Positions 47,901 to 57,514 of a DNA stretch of 64,000 nucleotides are shown in pieces (the first letter of the stretch is position 1; every line of letters begins with the position of its first letter). The notes beneath the pieces were generated by a model. It did no database searches. It worked only from the letters and a program-made list of their open reading frames with translations, and was not told the DNA's origin. The position numbers and the translations under genes were made by a program. Source of the stretch: Argopecten irradians. Taxonomy: Eukaryota; Mollusca; Bivalvia; Pectinida; Pectinidae. The stretch spans positions 66,367,067-66,431,066 of the forward strand of contig NC_091135.1 in the NCBI RefSeq assembly GCF_041381155.1, written 5' to 3'.

Positions 47901-50900
47901 TCAAAACATTTGCGGAAATAACAATGAAGGTACCAAACCTTTGTTATTGTTTATATTGTTCTGGATCAGGTGGATTACTGATGGACAGATATACTATTTA
48001 AACTATGCTAGAGAGGTAAAGGTGTTAGTTAAAACTCAAAACAAAACACTAAATGCCAAAGTCTTTTTGGAAAAAAAAACATCCTGTTTGATTGACTGCA
48101 CAGCAACCAATTTATTTTTTTGATTGACAGAGCTGCAACCAAATTGTTTGATTGACACGGTATTAACTAAAATATCATTTGTTTGACAGGACAGTAACAG
48201 AGTTATTGTTTGTTTGACAGCACAGTAACCAAATTATCATTTGTTTGACAGGACAGTAACTGAGTTGTTGTTTGTTTGACAGCACAGTAACCAAATTATC
48301 ATTTGTTTGACAGCACAGTAACTGAGTTATTATTTGTTTGACAGCACAGTAACCAAATTATCATTTGTTTGACAGCACAGTAACTGAGTTATTGTTTGTT
48401 TGACAGCACAGTAACCAAATTATCATTTGTTTGACAGCACAGTAACTGAGTTATTGTTTGTTTGACAGCACAGTAACCAAATTATCATTTGTTTGACAGC
48501 ACAGTAACTGAGTTATTGTTTGTTTGACAGCACAGTTACCAAATTATCATTTGTTTGACAGCACAGTAACCAAATTATCATTTGTTTGACAGGACAGTAA
48601 CCAAATGCATGCCTGTTGCCTGGATACCTACCCGCCTATTTCTTACCTTACTGATGTGTCAAGAAGGATCATTCAGCTTGTTCACTATTATAACAAAAAA
48701 AGTCAGGAGGTTAAGGTAAGTGTATGATAGGTCAATGTCAGTGTATGTCAGACCAAGGTCACTGTATGTCAGGTCAAGGTCATTGTATGTCATGCCAAGA
48801 TCAGTGTATGTCAGACCAAGGTCACTATGTCAGACCAAGATCAGTGTATGTCAGACCAAGGTCATTGTATATCAGGCCATGATCAGTGTATGTCAGACCA
48901 AGGTCATTGTATGTCAGGCCAAAGTCATTATATGTCAGACCAAGGTCAATGTATGTCAGACCAATGTCAGTGTGTCAGACCAATGTCAGTGTAGGTCAGA
49001 CCAATGTCATTGTATATCAGGCCAAGGTCAGTGTATGTCAGTCCAAGGTCAGTGTTTGTCAGACCAAGGTCAATTTATGTCAGACCAAGATCAGTGTATG
49101 TCAGGCTAAGATCAGTGTATGTCAGACCAATGACAGTGTATCACAGACCAAGGTCATTGTATGTAAGGCTAAGGTCACTATGTCAGGTCAAGGCAAGTGT
49201 AATGTCAGGCCAAGTTCAGTGTATGTCAGACCAAGGTCATTGTATGTCAGACCAAGCTCAGTTGATGTCAGGCTAAGATATGTGTATGTCAAGAGGTCAA
49301 GGTCATAGTATATTAGGTCAATGTCAGTGTATGTCAGACTAAGGTCAGAGTATGTCAGTGTATATCAGGCCAAGATCAGTGTATGTCAGGCCAAGTTCAG
49401 TGTATGTCAAACCAAGTTCATTGTATGTCAGGTCAAGGTCAGTGTATGTTAGACGAAGGTCAGCGCATATCAGACCAAGGTAAGTGTATGTCAGCTAAGG
49501 TCACTTTAATGTCAGGCAAAGGTCAGTTGATGCCAGGCTAATATATGTGTATGTCAAGAGGTCAAAGTCAGTTTGTGTCAAATTAAAGTAATGTATTTTG
49601 GCATTTCTAACCCAGTTAAAGTCATTGTGTGTTTTAATCTAAAGGTCATTGTGTGTTATAATCTAAAGTTCATTGTGTGTTATAATCTAAAGGTCATTGT
49701 GTTATAATCTAAAGGTCATTGTGTGTTATAATCTAAAGGTATAAAGGCCATTGTGTGTTATAATCTAAAGGTCATTGTGTGTTATAATCCAAAGGGCATT
49801 GTGTTATAATCTAAAGGTCATTGTGTGTTATAATCTAAAGGTCATTGTGTGTTATAATCTAAAGGTCATTGTGTTATAATCTATAGGTCATTGTGTTATA
49901 ATCTAAAGGTCATTATGTGTTATGATCTATAGGTCATTGTGTTATAACCTAAAGGTCATTATGTGTTATAATCTAAAGGTCATTGTGTGTCATAATCTAA
50001 AAGTCATTGTGTGTTAAAATCTAAAGGTCATTGTGTGTTATAATCTAAAGGTCATTGTGTGTTATAATCTAAAGGTCATTGTGTGTCATAATCTAAAGGT
50101 CATTGTTTGTTATAATCTAAAGGTCATTGTGTGTTATAATCTAAAGGTCATTGTGTGTTATAATCTAAAGGTCATTGTGTGTTATAATCTAAAGGTCATT
50201 GTGTGTTATAATCTAAAGGTCATTGTGTTTTATAATCTGAAGGTCATTGTGTGTTATAATCTAAAGGTCATTGTGTTTTATAATCTAAAGGTCATTGTGT
50301 GATATGATCTAAAGGTCATTGTGTGTTATAATCTAAAGGTCATTGTGTGTTATAATTTGAAGGTCATTGTTTGTTAGAATCCAAAGGTCACTGTGTGTTA
50401 TAATCTAAAGGTCATTGTGTGTTATAATCTAAAGGTCATTGTGTGTTATAATCTAAAGGTCATTTTGTGTTATAATCTAAAGGTCATTGTGTTATAATCT
50501 AAAGATCATTGTGTTATAATCTAAAGGTCATTGTGTGTCATAATCTAAAAGTCATTGTGTGTTATAATCTAAAGGTCATTGTGTGTTATAATCTAAAGGT
50601 CATTGTGTGTTATAATCTAAAGGTCATTGTGTGTTATAATCTGAAGGTCATTGTGTGTTAGAATCCAAACGTCATTGTGTGTTATAATCTAAAGGTCATT
50701 GTGTGTTATAATCTTAAGGTCATTGTGTGTTATAATCTAAAGGTCATTGTGTTATAATCTAAAGGTCATATTGTGTTATAATCTAAAGGTCGTTGTGTGT
50801 TATAATCTAAAGGTCATTGTGTGTTATTATCTAAAGGTCATTTTGTGTTATAATCTAAAGGTCATTGTGTTATAATCTAGGTCATTGCATATTAGTTGAT

Positions 50901-52217
50901 ATCGGTTGATGTATGTAAGGTGGTTTTGACTGTGTTAGCTGTGAAATGGACTCAATATCATACCGTGGGCTAAAGCCAGTATAATTAAAAAAGATTTGTG
51001 TATAGTTAAGTAAGCAGGCCTAAATCAAAGTATGTCAAGGAGTTCAGATTATTTCATATAAGAAAGATTTATTTTAACTTTATTTTTGAGACTCTGACAT
51101 TTTGTGGACATTGATGTGCACCATTCCATTCTACAGGTTACCATGCTGTTAATTAACTGGCTTTGATTGTAATTGCAGTTTCTGTTTTGTTGATATGTAC
51201 CATTCAGAAAGATGCATTGTCTTCAACATATCTTCATAAATATCTGCAAAAAATCCAGCATTTCAGTGTTTTATCTTTGATGTCTAGATTATCTTACCAA
51301 CAGGTTGCTTATACTTTTGATGCTGGTCCAAACGCTTGTCTCTTCCTCCTAAAGAAAGATGTACAAAAAGTTCTTCATCTAGTCAAACATTTCTTTCCTC
51401 CAACAAGAGGAGAGAAAGATTTCATTCGAGGAAACACTTCAGAATTAATGGAGACTGAATCAAATGTAGGTATTATCCGTCTTCCTCTTATTGTCCATTA
51501 TTTCCATAATAAAGCAAAATACAAATGTATTATTTTTACTCTTTCTGTACTTTGCATTTTTTCCTGATTCTGTCTGGGAGTAGTTATAAGTCTCATCCTC
51601 ATAAGTTTTTGAAGAAATGCATAACAAAATGCCCAGTTGTTGTGTGCTAATTCATTTAATTTAAATGTACTAAGGTTAATGCATTTATTTGAACTTCCTT
51701 AGAAATTATTTATGAATAAAAAAAACTGCTTCAAGATTTTATTTTCATATTGCAATCTAGAGTTCAGAAGGCTTGTTTTGAACTACTTTTCATATGTCAC
51801 TGCATTGAGTATTTAAATATGATAGGAAAATTATTGTGAAGAGTGAACATGGAGTGTTGACTGAAGTTGAAAATGGAGTAGAAGAAGGGTGAAATCCTGT
51901 GGACTGTAGTCAACCACGGTACTGAAAGAGTTGATTTAATCTGGTGGATCGTTGATTGTTTCATTATTTTTGACATAGTGATGTAACATTACTACTTAAA
52001 CTTAATTAGACAAAAACTTTTCTAATGGAACTACATTGATACCATCATACTTTATCTTATTCAGGACATTGAAGACTATGAGAGTTACTTCCCCTGTGAT
52101 CCGATGGCCGATAGTTTGAGGTATATAATATACACAATGTCAGGTCCAGGTCCACAGGAATTAACCTCCGACCAAAGTCTCCTAGGAGAGGATGGATTTC
52201 CAAGGACATCATCCTGA
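41882..52217 (+). CDS. MVD: Mevalonate diphosphate decarboxylase (11 exons)
   Basis: Known role: ATP-dependent decarboxylation of mevalonate 5-diphosphate to isopentenyl diphosphate, the last step of the mevalonate pathway; a cytosolic GHMP-superfamily enzyme. Seen: exons 41882-41933, 42057-42127, 43424-43491, 43918-43964, 45467-45610, 45851-45905, 46216-46360, 47762-47929, 48593-48715, 51304-51465 and 52065-52217 join in phase to 395 residues (human about 400). [20 protein letters not shown] (4-23) and [15 protein letters not shown] (27-41) form the N-terminal signature. [18 protein letters not shown] (109-126) is the ATP-binding loop. GSGSACRS (148-155) carries the substrate-binding Arg154, and YTFDAGPNA (294-302) carries the catalytic Asp297. 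Start: an in-frame TGA lies just upstream of the ATG, and A is at -3. Every active-site motif I can check is intact. METTL17 is divergent across 179 bp. Confidence 0.97.
42057..42127 (+). CDS. MVD: MVD exon 2
   Basis: Residues 18-41: [20 protein letters not shown] then QDQ, the conserved active-site strand. Acceptor GTTTAAG, donor GTACAG. Confidence 0.95.
42128..43423 (+). other. MVD intron 2
   Basis: AT-rich; includes short TE-like fragments around 42140-42220 and 42780-42860, with a related stretch at 43180-43270. No gene seen. Confidence 0.55.
43424..43491 (+). CDS. MVD: MVD exon 3
   Basis: Residues 42-63 plus two bases: [20 protein letters not shown] then NG. DRIWLNG is diagnostic. Acceptor CACACAG, donor GTGAGT. 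Confidence 0.94.
43918..43964 (+). CDS. MVD: MVD exon 4 (47 nt)
   Basis: Residues 64-79 plus one base: [16 protein letters not shown], aligning with the R-L-Q helix of the family. Acceptor TTTTTTACAG, donor GTAAGT. Confidence 0.9.
44062..44490 (+). pseudogene. LINE (L1/Tx1-type) 3' ORF relic in MVD intron 4
   Basis: One frame reads [20 protein letters not shown], then [18 protein letters not shown] and [17 protein letters not shown], the C-x-x-C zinc-like C-terminal motif of L1/Tx1 LINE ORF2. It is interrupted by at least three in-frame stops. Its continuation ([20 protein letters not shown]) lies in another frame to 44490. The 119-residue frame at 44401-44760 overlaps this relic and is not a gene. 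Confidence 0.65.
45467..45610 (+). CDS. MVD: MVD exon 5 (ATP-binding loop)
   Basis: Residues 80-127 plus one base. A basic stretch [18 protein letters not shown] is followed by [18 protein letters not shown]. Acceptor TTGTTTACAG; the donor is GTGAAT, weaker than the others. Confidence 0.96.
45851..45905 (+). CDS. MVD: MVD exon 6 (55 nt)
   Basis: Residues 128-145 plus two bases: [18 protein letters not shown], matching the helix before GSGSACRS. Acceptor ATTTCAG, donor GTAAGC. Confidence 0.93.
46216..46360 (+). CDS. MVD: MVD exon 7
   Basis: Residues 146-194: [17 protein letters not shown] then [10 protein letters not shown] and [11 protein letters not shown]. Arg154 is the diphosphate-binding arginine by family analogy. 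Donor GTAGGT. Confidence 0.96.
46510..46795. mobile_element. MITE-like element with about 80-bp inverted ends in MVD intron 7
   Basis: AAATTAGACTTGT...GCTCTACAATATGCTCCAAT...GGGGTCACCTCAGCA is inverted at the right as TGCTGAGGTGACCC...TATTGGAGCATAT...ACAAGTCTAATTT. No ORF. Confidence 0.65.
46820..47450. repeat. direct repeat pair in MVD intron 7
   Basis: 46826-46890 and about 47362-47445 share GACCTTGCAGCTGCTTTCTG, TATATGGCATTCGTTTCCCT and GTAACAAACCAGACAT with few changes, bracketing about 450 bp of AT-rich sequence. A local duplication or insertion. Confidence 0.55.
47762..47929 (+). CDS. MVD: MVD exon 8
   Basis: Residues 195-250: [20 protein letters not shown] to [10 protein letters not shown], matching the K-x-T-G-S-T-x-G-M segment. 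Acceptor TTATCAG, donor GTACCA. Confidence 0.95.
48083..48592 (+). repeat. 30-31-bp minisatellite abutting MVD exon 9, carrying its acceptor
   Basis: About 14-17 units of TTTGACAGCACAGTAACCAA + ATTATCATTTG alternate with a TGAGTTATTG variant (dimer near 61 bp). The last unit runs straight into the exon, whose junction is TTTGACAG/GACAGTAACCAAAT. Confidence 0.9.
48593..48715 (+). CDS. MVD: MVD exon 9
   Basis: Residues 251-291: [20 protein letters not shown] to SQEVK, matching D-S-N-Q-F-H-A and P-P-I-S-Y-L. It lies between two minisatellites that resemble its own acceptor and donor. Acceptor TTTGACAG, donor GTAAGT. Confidence 0.95.
48716..49590 (+). repeat. about 20-21-bp minisatellite after MVD exon 9 donor
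   Basis: Units such as GTCAGACCAAGGTCAGTGTA follow directly on the exon donor AAG/GTAAGTGTATG. One unit near 49476-49490 contains AAGGTAAGTGTATG exactly. Confidence 0.88.
49610..50890 (+). repeat. 24-bp minisatellite in MVD intron 9
   Basis: About 50 copies of AAAGGTCATTGTGTGTTATA + ATCT, with 22-bp short forms lacking one GT pair. Open frames through it (for example 50033-50302) are repeat artefacts. Confidence 0.92.
51304..51465 (+). CDS. MVD: MVD exon 10 (catalytic Asp)
   Basis: Residues 292-345: [16 protein letters not shown], with catalytic Asp297, then [15 protein letters not shown]. Acceptor CAACAG, donor GTAGGT. Confidence 0.97.
52065..52217 (+). CDS. MVD: MVD terminal exon
   Basis: Residues 346-395 and stop [17 protein letters not shown] corresponds to the family's V-x-Y-I-I-x-T-x-V-G-P-G-P-Q. 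Acceptor TTATTCAG. An ATTAAA lies at 52228-52233; a second signal (AATAAA, 53505-53510) lies beyond an inserted element. Confidence 0.96.
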   Translation, partial: DIEDYESYFPCDPMADSLRYIIYTMSGPGPQELTSDQSLLGEDGFPRTSS

Positions 52218-52256
52218 CACTGAACAGATTAAAATTTTACTGTTGGTAAATTTTTT

Positions 52257-53448
52257 AGCCCACCATCATCAGATGGTGGGCTATTCAAATCGCTTTTTGT
52301 CCGTGGTCCGTCCTTCCGTCCGTCCGTCCTTCCGTCCGCCCATCTTGGATTTTGATACTTAAAGTTTGTTATTGCTATTTCTCAGAAAGTACTGAAGGGA
52401 TCTGTCTCAAATTTCATATGTAGGTTCCCCTAGGGCCATAGTTGTGCATATTGCGTTTTGGGACCAATCGGTCAACAAGATGGCCGCCAGGCAGCCATCT
52501 TGGATTTTGATAGTTAAATTTTGTTATCGCTATTTCTCAGAAAGTACTGAAGGGATTTTTCTCAAATTTCATATGTAGGTTTCCCTAGGGTCCTTGTTGT
52601 GCATATTGTATTTTGGGACCAATCGGTCAACAAGATGGCCGCCAGGCAGCCATCTTGGATTTTGATACTTAAAGTTTGTTATCGCTATTTCTCAGAAAGT
52701 ACTGAAGGGATTTTTCTCAAATTTCATATGTAGGTTTCCCTAGGGTCCTTGTTGTGCATAATGTATTTTGGGACCAATCGGTCAACAAGATGGCCGCCAG
52801 GCAGCCATCTTGGATTTTGATACTTAAAGTTTGTTATCGCTATTTCTCAGAAAGTACTGAAGGGATTTTTCTCAAATTTCATATGTAGGTTCCCCTAGGG
52901 CCCTTGATGTGCATATTGTGTTTTGGGACCAATCGGTCAACAAGATGGCCGCCAGGCAGCCATCTTGGATTTTGATACTTAAAGTTTGTTGTCGCTATTT
53001 CTCACAAAGTACTGAAGAAATTTTTCTCAAATTTCATGTGTGTGTTCCCCTAGGGCTCTAGTTGTGTATAATGCGTTTTTGGATCGATCGGTCAACAAAA
53101 TGGCCGCCAGGCTGCCATCTTGGATTTTGATAGTTAAAGTTTGTTATCGCTATTTCTCAGAAAGTATTGAATGAATCTGTCTCAAATTTCATCTATAGGT
53201 TCCCCTAGGGCCATAGTTGTGCATATTTCGATTTGGGACCGATCGATCAACAAGATGGCCGCCAAGGAGCCATCTTGGATTTTGATAGTTGAAGTTTGTT
53301 GCTGCTATTTCTCAGAAAGCACTGAAGTGATCTGTCTCAAATTTTATATGTAGTATGTTTGCAAAAGTTTGAAAAGCAGAGAAAAATCCCTCTTTCCATT
53401 GTCAGACATAGATCATTCTTTGGTGGGCGCCAAGATCCCTCTGGGATC
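52257..53448 (+). mobile_element. tandem-core Helitron-like element in the MVD 3' region
   Basis: Head hairpin AGCCCACCATCATCAGATGG/TGGGCT, a GTCCGTCC-rich leader, then about six 163-bp units (GGGACCAATCGGTCAACAAG, ATGGCCGCCAGGCAGCCATC), and a tail ending in hairpin AGATCCCTCTGGGATCT. Units are more alike here than in the copies at 600-1000 or 19560-20595, so this is a younger copy. Confidence 0.78.
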
Positions 53449-54432
53449 TCATGTTACATCATTTTTTTTATATATTTTTTTTACATTTTTAATAATTCAT
53501 TTACAATAAAGTATTTTCAAAATGATGTGACTGCTTTTGTTATGCAGATTGCTAATGCTGATTAGATCCTTGTTTTACTGTCATCTTTTGTCACCACTGT
53601 GTGACCCACCAGATTGATCCCAAGCCTTTTTTGAAAGGAAATAAACAAGGTTCAGTAATTTGTATTGGTGAGCATCCTACTTTGTTTAAACTACATTTGA
53701 TTTTAAAATACCTACATATTTAGACCTGTGTACTTTTGAGTTAAAGCTTAAGTAAACATTAGTATCCCACCATGTTAACCAACTTCTTTAGCTTGCACTT
53801 TACTTTTGTGAATTTTAATATTATAGTAAAATCATTCATTCCAACAGAGCATAAATGATATTCATCACTTGAACAATCGTGTATATATATGTCTACTTAC
53901 ACAAAAATAATGTAAAATGATTTCTTTTGCCTTTGGTGCATACCCAATCAATACTTCATTCCATATAGGACATAGTGCCACAAAATTTTTTCGGGATGCA
54001 ATTAATTATTTTTAATATTTTTAACTTGAAGTAAAATTAGAGGCTCAAACTTTTCAATGGTGGTAATGGTGAAAGTAAGTAACTATTGTAACTGAAGAAA
54101 AATACTGAATCGTCTGCTCCTGTTTTTGATAAGTGAAAAAATACCATTTGTCAGCGGTGGAGCATCTTTAAAAGGTCTTTTAATTTTAACTGTTTTAATT
54201 TAAGAAATTTTTATTTCTGTGAATTTGTTTTGAAACATTTATCAATTTCAAAATGATTTACAGTATACTTTTTGACTTTAGGTGATATAAGTGATTAATG
54301 AACTGCTCCCTTGTTATGTGCTCATGAAATACAAGTCAATCAGTAGTGAAGAATATTTATTTTGTGGAGTTAAACCCAATGAATAATAATAAACCAGGAA
54401 AAGAGACAAATGTCGTACAAACTATATATTGA
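53449..54432. other. intergenic, nothing recognised
   Basis: AT-rich sequence between the MVD 3' element and the PLA2-like gene. The only signal is AATAAA at 53505-53510. Confidence 0.6.
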
Positions 54433-54696
54433 TTATGATGGTAATGGTAAACACTGGCGAACCCAGCTCTCTCTACACCAAGATGGTGCTACTTGCTCAA
54501 AATGGCTTTCTGCCCCCAGATATACAGCTTCGTAATAGACAAAGGCCGATGCCATACAAGCGTGGTGTGTAGGTGCCGATGTGTTGGTATCACTGCTGAA
54601 CAGAAACCTCCTCCTGTTCAGATGGTTACATGATGCCCGCATGTTAGTTAAAAATTGTTCATCACAGTCGTGTCTGCCCAACCCATAGAGGACCGC
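54433..54696 (-). CDS. PLA2-like exon 2
   Basis: 87 codons and stop TAA. Acceptor TCATTACAG. CDEQFLTNMRASC continues the PLA2 disulphide pattern; the exon has five cysteines. Reading from the upstream Met inside the intron would miss the acceptor. Confidence 0.82.
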   Translation of the reverse strand, partial: AVLYGLGRHDCDEQFLTNMRASCNHLNRRRFLFSSDTNTSAPTHHACMASAFVYYEAVYLGAESHFEQVAPSWCRESWVRQCLPLPS

Positions 54697-56709
54697 CTGT
54701 AATGACACAGAAAACATCCCATCTCTCATATATAACATACAATAATTCATTTAAACATTCAACAGATAATTTATCTGTGTGATGCACTAAAACTAAATCA
54801 TGGATAATTAAAGATTATTCGACTCCGACGTCTTTGTTCGTCAAAGAGAATGACAGAAGAGTCTTAACTACGTAGCTTGTGAGTATTGTGCTACTGTTGG
54901 GACATTCTTTTCAAAATAAATTAGTTCTCGAAAGTGCTGCATTAAGTTGTTATAGAGTACTTAGATAGCACAAACAGCAAACTTTGAGGACTGCAATGAA
55001 AGTTGATCTGTCACTTTGGTAGTCCGAATGATTCTGACTATCTATCCGCTTTTTATATACATCTGCCCACGTCAGTATATAAAAAGCGGATAGATAGTCA
55101 GAATCATTCGGACTATCACTTTGGATGCAGTAATGTAGAGCAAACGAAATAAAACTTGAATTTTTGAAAAACTTTAAGAAAAAGGTATTTGTGTCTAAAA
55201 ATTATAATAAATTCAGACTCGGATCCGATTACATTGTATGTGTTTATGAATCTAGTCATTCAGTTGTAATAGGTAACACCGGGGCTAATCCAAGAGTGTA
55301 AATAACATAAACCGGGCTACGTTATTTACACTCTTGGAAACACTTTTCTTACATAGAAAAATGTCGTCTTAAAGGGAGTGTACGTGATTAATATTTGCTC
55401 GGTGTTTAACTCATGGCCAATAATCCAAATATACAAGTTATCCACAGAACAGTAGAGTTATTGTATTATACTCTGTCCTGTATTTCACGCACAGTATAGA
55501 CGGGTATGTCATATCATGGTTGAAAAATGTATTTTTGTTATATATTCAAACAGATATATATCTAAAAGAGAAACAGAGCTAAAACTGGATTCAGTTTTTA
55601 AAATTATCGCAGATTTCAATGATAAGGTGACTTTTTCTTGTTGAATGTTACTGTTATAACTATATTTTCTACATTACGCATGCGAAAACGCTTACCAGGA
55701 TAGTGAACAACATACAAGGCAGTGGATACATTATAGTTCCAAAATTATTTCTTCATTTTTTCAGTAGAATAGCACGTGCTGCCCCTATCGCATGAGCGAA
55801 AAACTAAATTCAGGTTCTTATCTTTTTTCTACTTATTTTCTTCTTCGAAACGTCTCCCTTGACACCGCCTGATACGAGGTATGATTAAGGCTCTTAGCGC
55901 TCAGCACAAAAGGGAGTGAGACTACTGGTTCGCCCGTTGTCAGTATCATGTGCTTAGCTATAGTCCGCTAAACCTGTCTATATTATAAGGCCTTTTACCC
56001 CTAATATATATTAGACAAAAAATAACCCTGTTAATATAGTCAGATTTAGCGGACTAAATGTGACCGAGTAGGGTGTGTTGCTTGATGTCTTCGGTAATAT
56101 ACTTATATCACTATAAAAAGGACAGGAGTTTCACTATACAAGAAGATACAACACGAATATACCACAGCCTTCCAAAACACGCACCATGCCCTATACCATA
56201 TATGATTATAATGTGTTTTTAATTGAAATACAGTGTATAAAGAATAAATTCAGAGACGTTTTCGCATTGTAATCCAACCTATTATGATTTTATAGCCAAA
56301 TGAAAACAGTTCAAGGCTTCATCTGTGAACAGCGAAATAAAAATTTTGGGGCATGTATTTATCACATACGCTCCCCCAGACGACAGTTTTCTATGTAAAA
56401 GAAGCGTTTCCACGAGCGTAAATAGCGTAGCCCGGTTTTTAGGATTAGCCACGGTGGGTAAGATCTCAACAAAGCTAAAGATAGGATGCACGGTACAAAA
56501 CCATGTCTACCAATTGATGAATGTGAATGAAATCTTACACAGTAATAGCAGATATCGTGTTGGTTACAGTTTGGTGTGAAGGTTTCTTTGTAGAAAAATG
56601 GAAGGTCACCCGGAATACTACACCCATCTGAATATCTACTTGTAGTACAGGGATTAAGTGCAGCACTGATCTCAATCAGCAGACATATGACTACCAGTAT
56701 AAGGGTCAT
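54433..56709 (-). CDS. secreted phospholipase A2-like protein (conodipine-like), two exons
   Basis: Seen: exon 1 (56539-56709) and exon 2 (54433-54696) join in phase 0 to 144 residues. Residues 1-17 form a hydrophobic signal peptide. DGCSIPG (28-34) is a calcium-loop-like segment. CNQHDICYYC (48-57) holds the PLA2 His51-Asp52 catalytic pair. Exon 2 opens AVLYGLGRHDCDEQFL and carries further cysteines for disulphides. Known: sPLA2s hydrolyse the sn-2 ester of glycerophospholipids with calcium. The short form with H-D-x-C-Y-x-C followed by C-D-x-x-F-L resembles conodipine-type and related invertebrate PLA2s, which occur in venomous and non-venomous molluscs, so a digestive or defence role is as likely as a toxic one. 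The 1.8-kb intron (54697-56538) contains a fold-back element and a dispersed repeat. No broken codon seen. Confidence 0.85.
55020..55115. mobile_element. perfect fold-back element, 41-bp arms, 9-bp target duplication
   Basis: Arms 55020-55060 and 55075-55115 are exact inverted copies (TAGTCCGAATGATTCTGACT...), with a 14-bp loop. TCACTTTGG is repeated at 55011-55019 and 55116-55124. In the PLA2-like intron. Confidence 0.88.
55290..55337. repeat. short inverted repeat
   Basis: CCAAGAGTGTAAATAAC and its exact complement GTTATTTACACTCTTGG around a 14-bp loop (ATAAACCGGGCTAC). A related sequence sits near 56409-56452 in the same intron. Confidence 0.65.
55770..56230 (+). repeat. dispersed repeat copy, interrupted by a small TIR element
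   Basis: Shares CTGGTTCGCCCGTTGTCAGT, GGGTGTGTTGCTTG and CACTATACAAGAAGA with copies at 59966 and 62100. Split at 55953-56057 by another element. Confidence 0.7.
55953..56057. mobile_element. 105-bp TIR element inside the dispersed repeat
   Basis: TAGTCCGCTAAACCTG at the left mirrors CAGATTTAGCGGACTA at the right. ATGTG is present on both sides (55948-55952, 56058-56062), which in the intact repeat occurs once. Confidence 0.65.
56539..56709 (-). CDS. PLA2-like exon 1 (signal peptide and catalytic HD)
   Basis: 57 codons from ATG 56707-56709 to Cys57, donor GTAAGA. The first 17 residues are a signal peptide; QHDICYYC carries the catalytic dyad. Confidence 0.85.
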
Positions 56710-56812
56710 CCTGAGTGGAGGCTATCCTGAAAGGTACGTAAATAATACTTCAAACACTTTTATAGAAGTAAAACACACAAAACTTAACATTTTCACAATA
56801 TACGTTTTGTAT

Positions 56813-57514
56813 TAACAAAGGGCGGATATTTACAAAGGTGCTCGTTTTGCCCTGGTTTGTACGGAAGCCTATTGGTGTCAAATTAGATATGAAAAATAAA
56901 AAATAAAAACACAATACTTTTGCGAATGAACGCCATGAATTGCGAATAATCGTAAAACTCATATATAATTCGGCACCAATGGGCTTCCGTAGGTTTGTGT
57001 ACATATAAAGGACGATATTGACATTGTTTTTGTACATATCATATATTAAGGACGGTATTCGTAATAACTTCGTGTGTTTGTACATATTATATATAAAGGA
57101 CGATATTAACAAGTGTGCTCACGTTGACCTTGTTTTTGTACAAATTATTATAAAGGACGGTATTAGCAAGGGTGCCCACTCTGACCTTGTTTTTGTACAT
57201 ATTATATATAAAGGACGGTATTAACAAGGGTGCTCACTTGACCTTGTTTTTGTACAAATTATTATAAAGGACGGTATTAGCAAGGGTGCCCACTCTGACC
57301 TTGTTTTTGTACACATTATATATAAAGGACAGTATTAACAAGGGTGCTCACTTTGACCTTGTTTTTGTACATATTATATATAAAGGACGGTATTAAGAAG
57401 GGTGCCCACTCTGACCTTGTTTTTGTACACATTATATATAAAGGACGGCATTAACAAGGGTGCCCTCTTTGACATTGTTTTTGTACATATTATATATAAA
57501 GGACGGTATTAGCA
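56813..57514 (+). repeat. 58-bp minisatellite, left block
   Basis: Unit AAGGACGGTATTAGCAAGGG + TGCCCACTTTGACCTTGTTT + TTGTACATATTATATATA. The same array resumes after the LTR element. Confidence 0.92.
56860..56991. mobile_element. 132-bp inverted-repeat element in the minisatellite
   Basis: TACGGAAGCCTATTGGTGTC at the left mirrors CACCAATGGGCTTCCGTA at the right; arms about 33 bp. GGTTTG is duplicated at 56854-56859 and 56992-56997. Confidence 0.75.

Noticed and set aside
48720..50302. Open frames of 89-140 residues in the intron 9 minisatellites
   Set aside because: Repeat artefacts inside an MVD intron; compositionally simple.
1528..50890. CRISPR-like arrays in the 43-bp, 24-bp and 30-bp repeats
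   Set aside because: Units are directly adjacent with no unique spacers, and the genome is eukaryotic.
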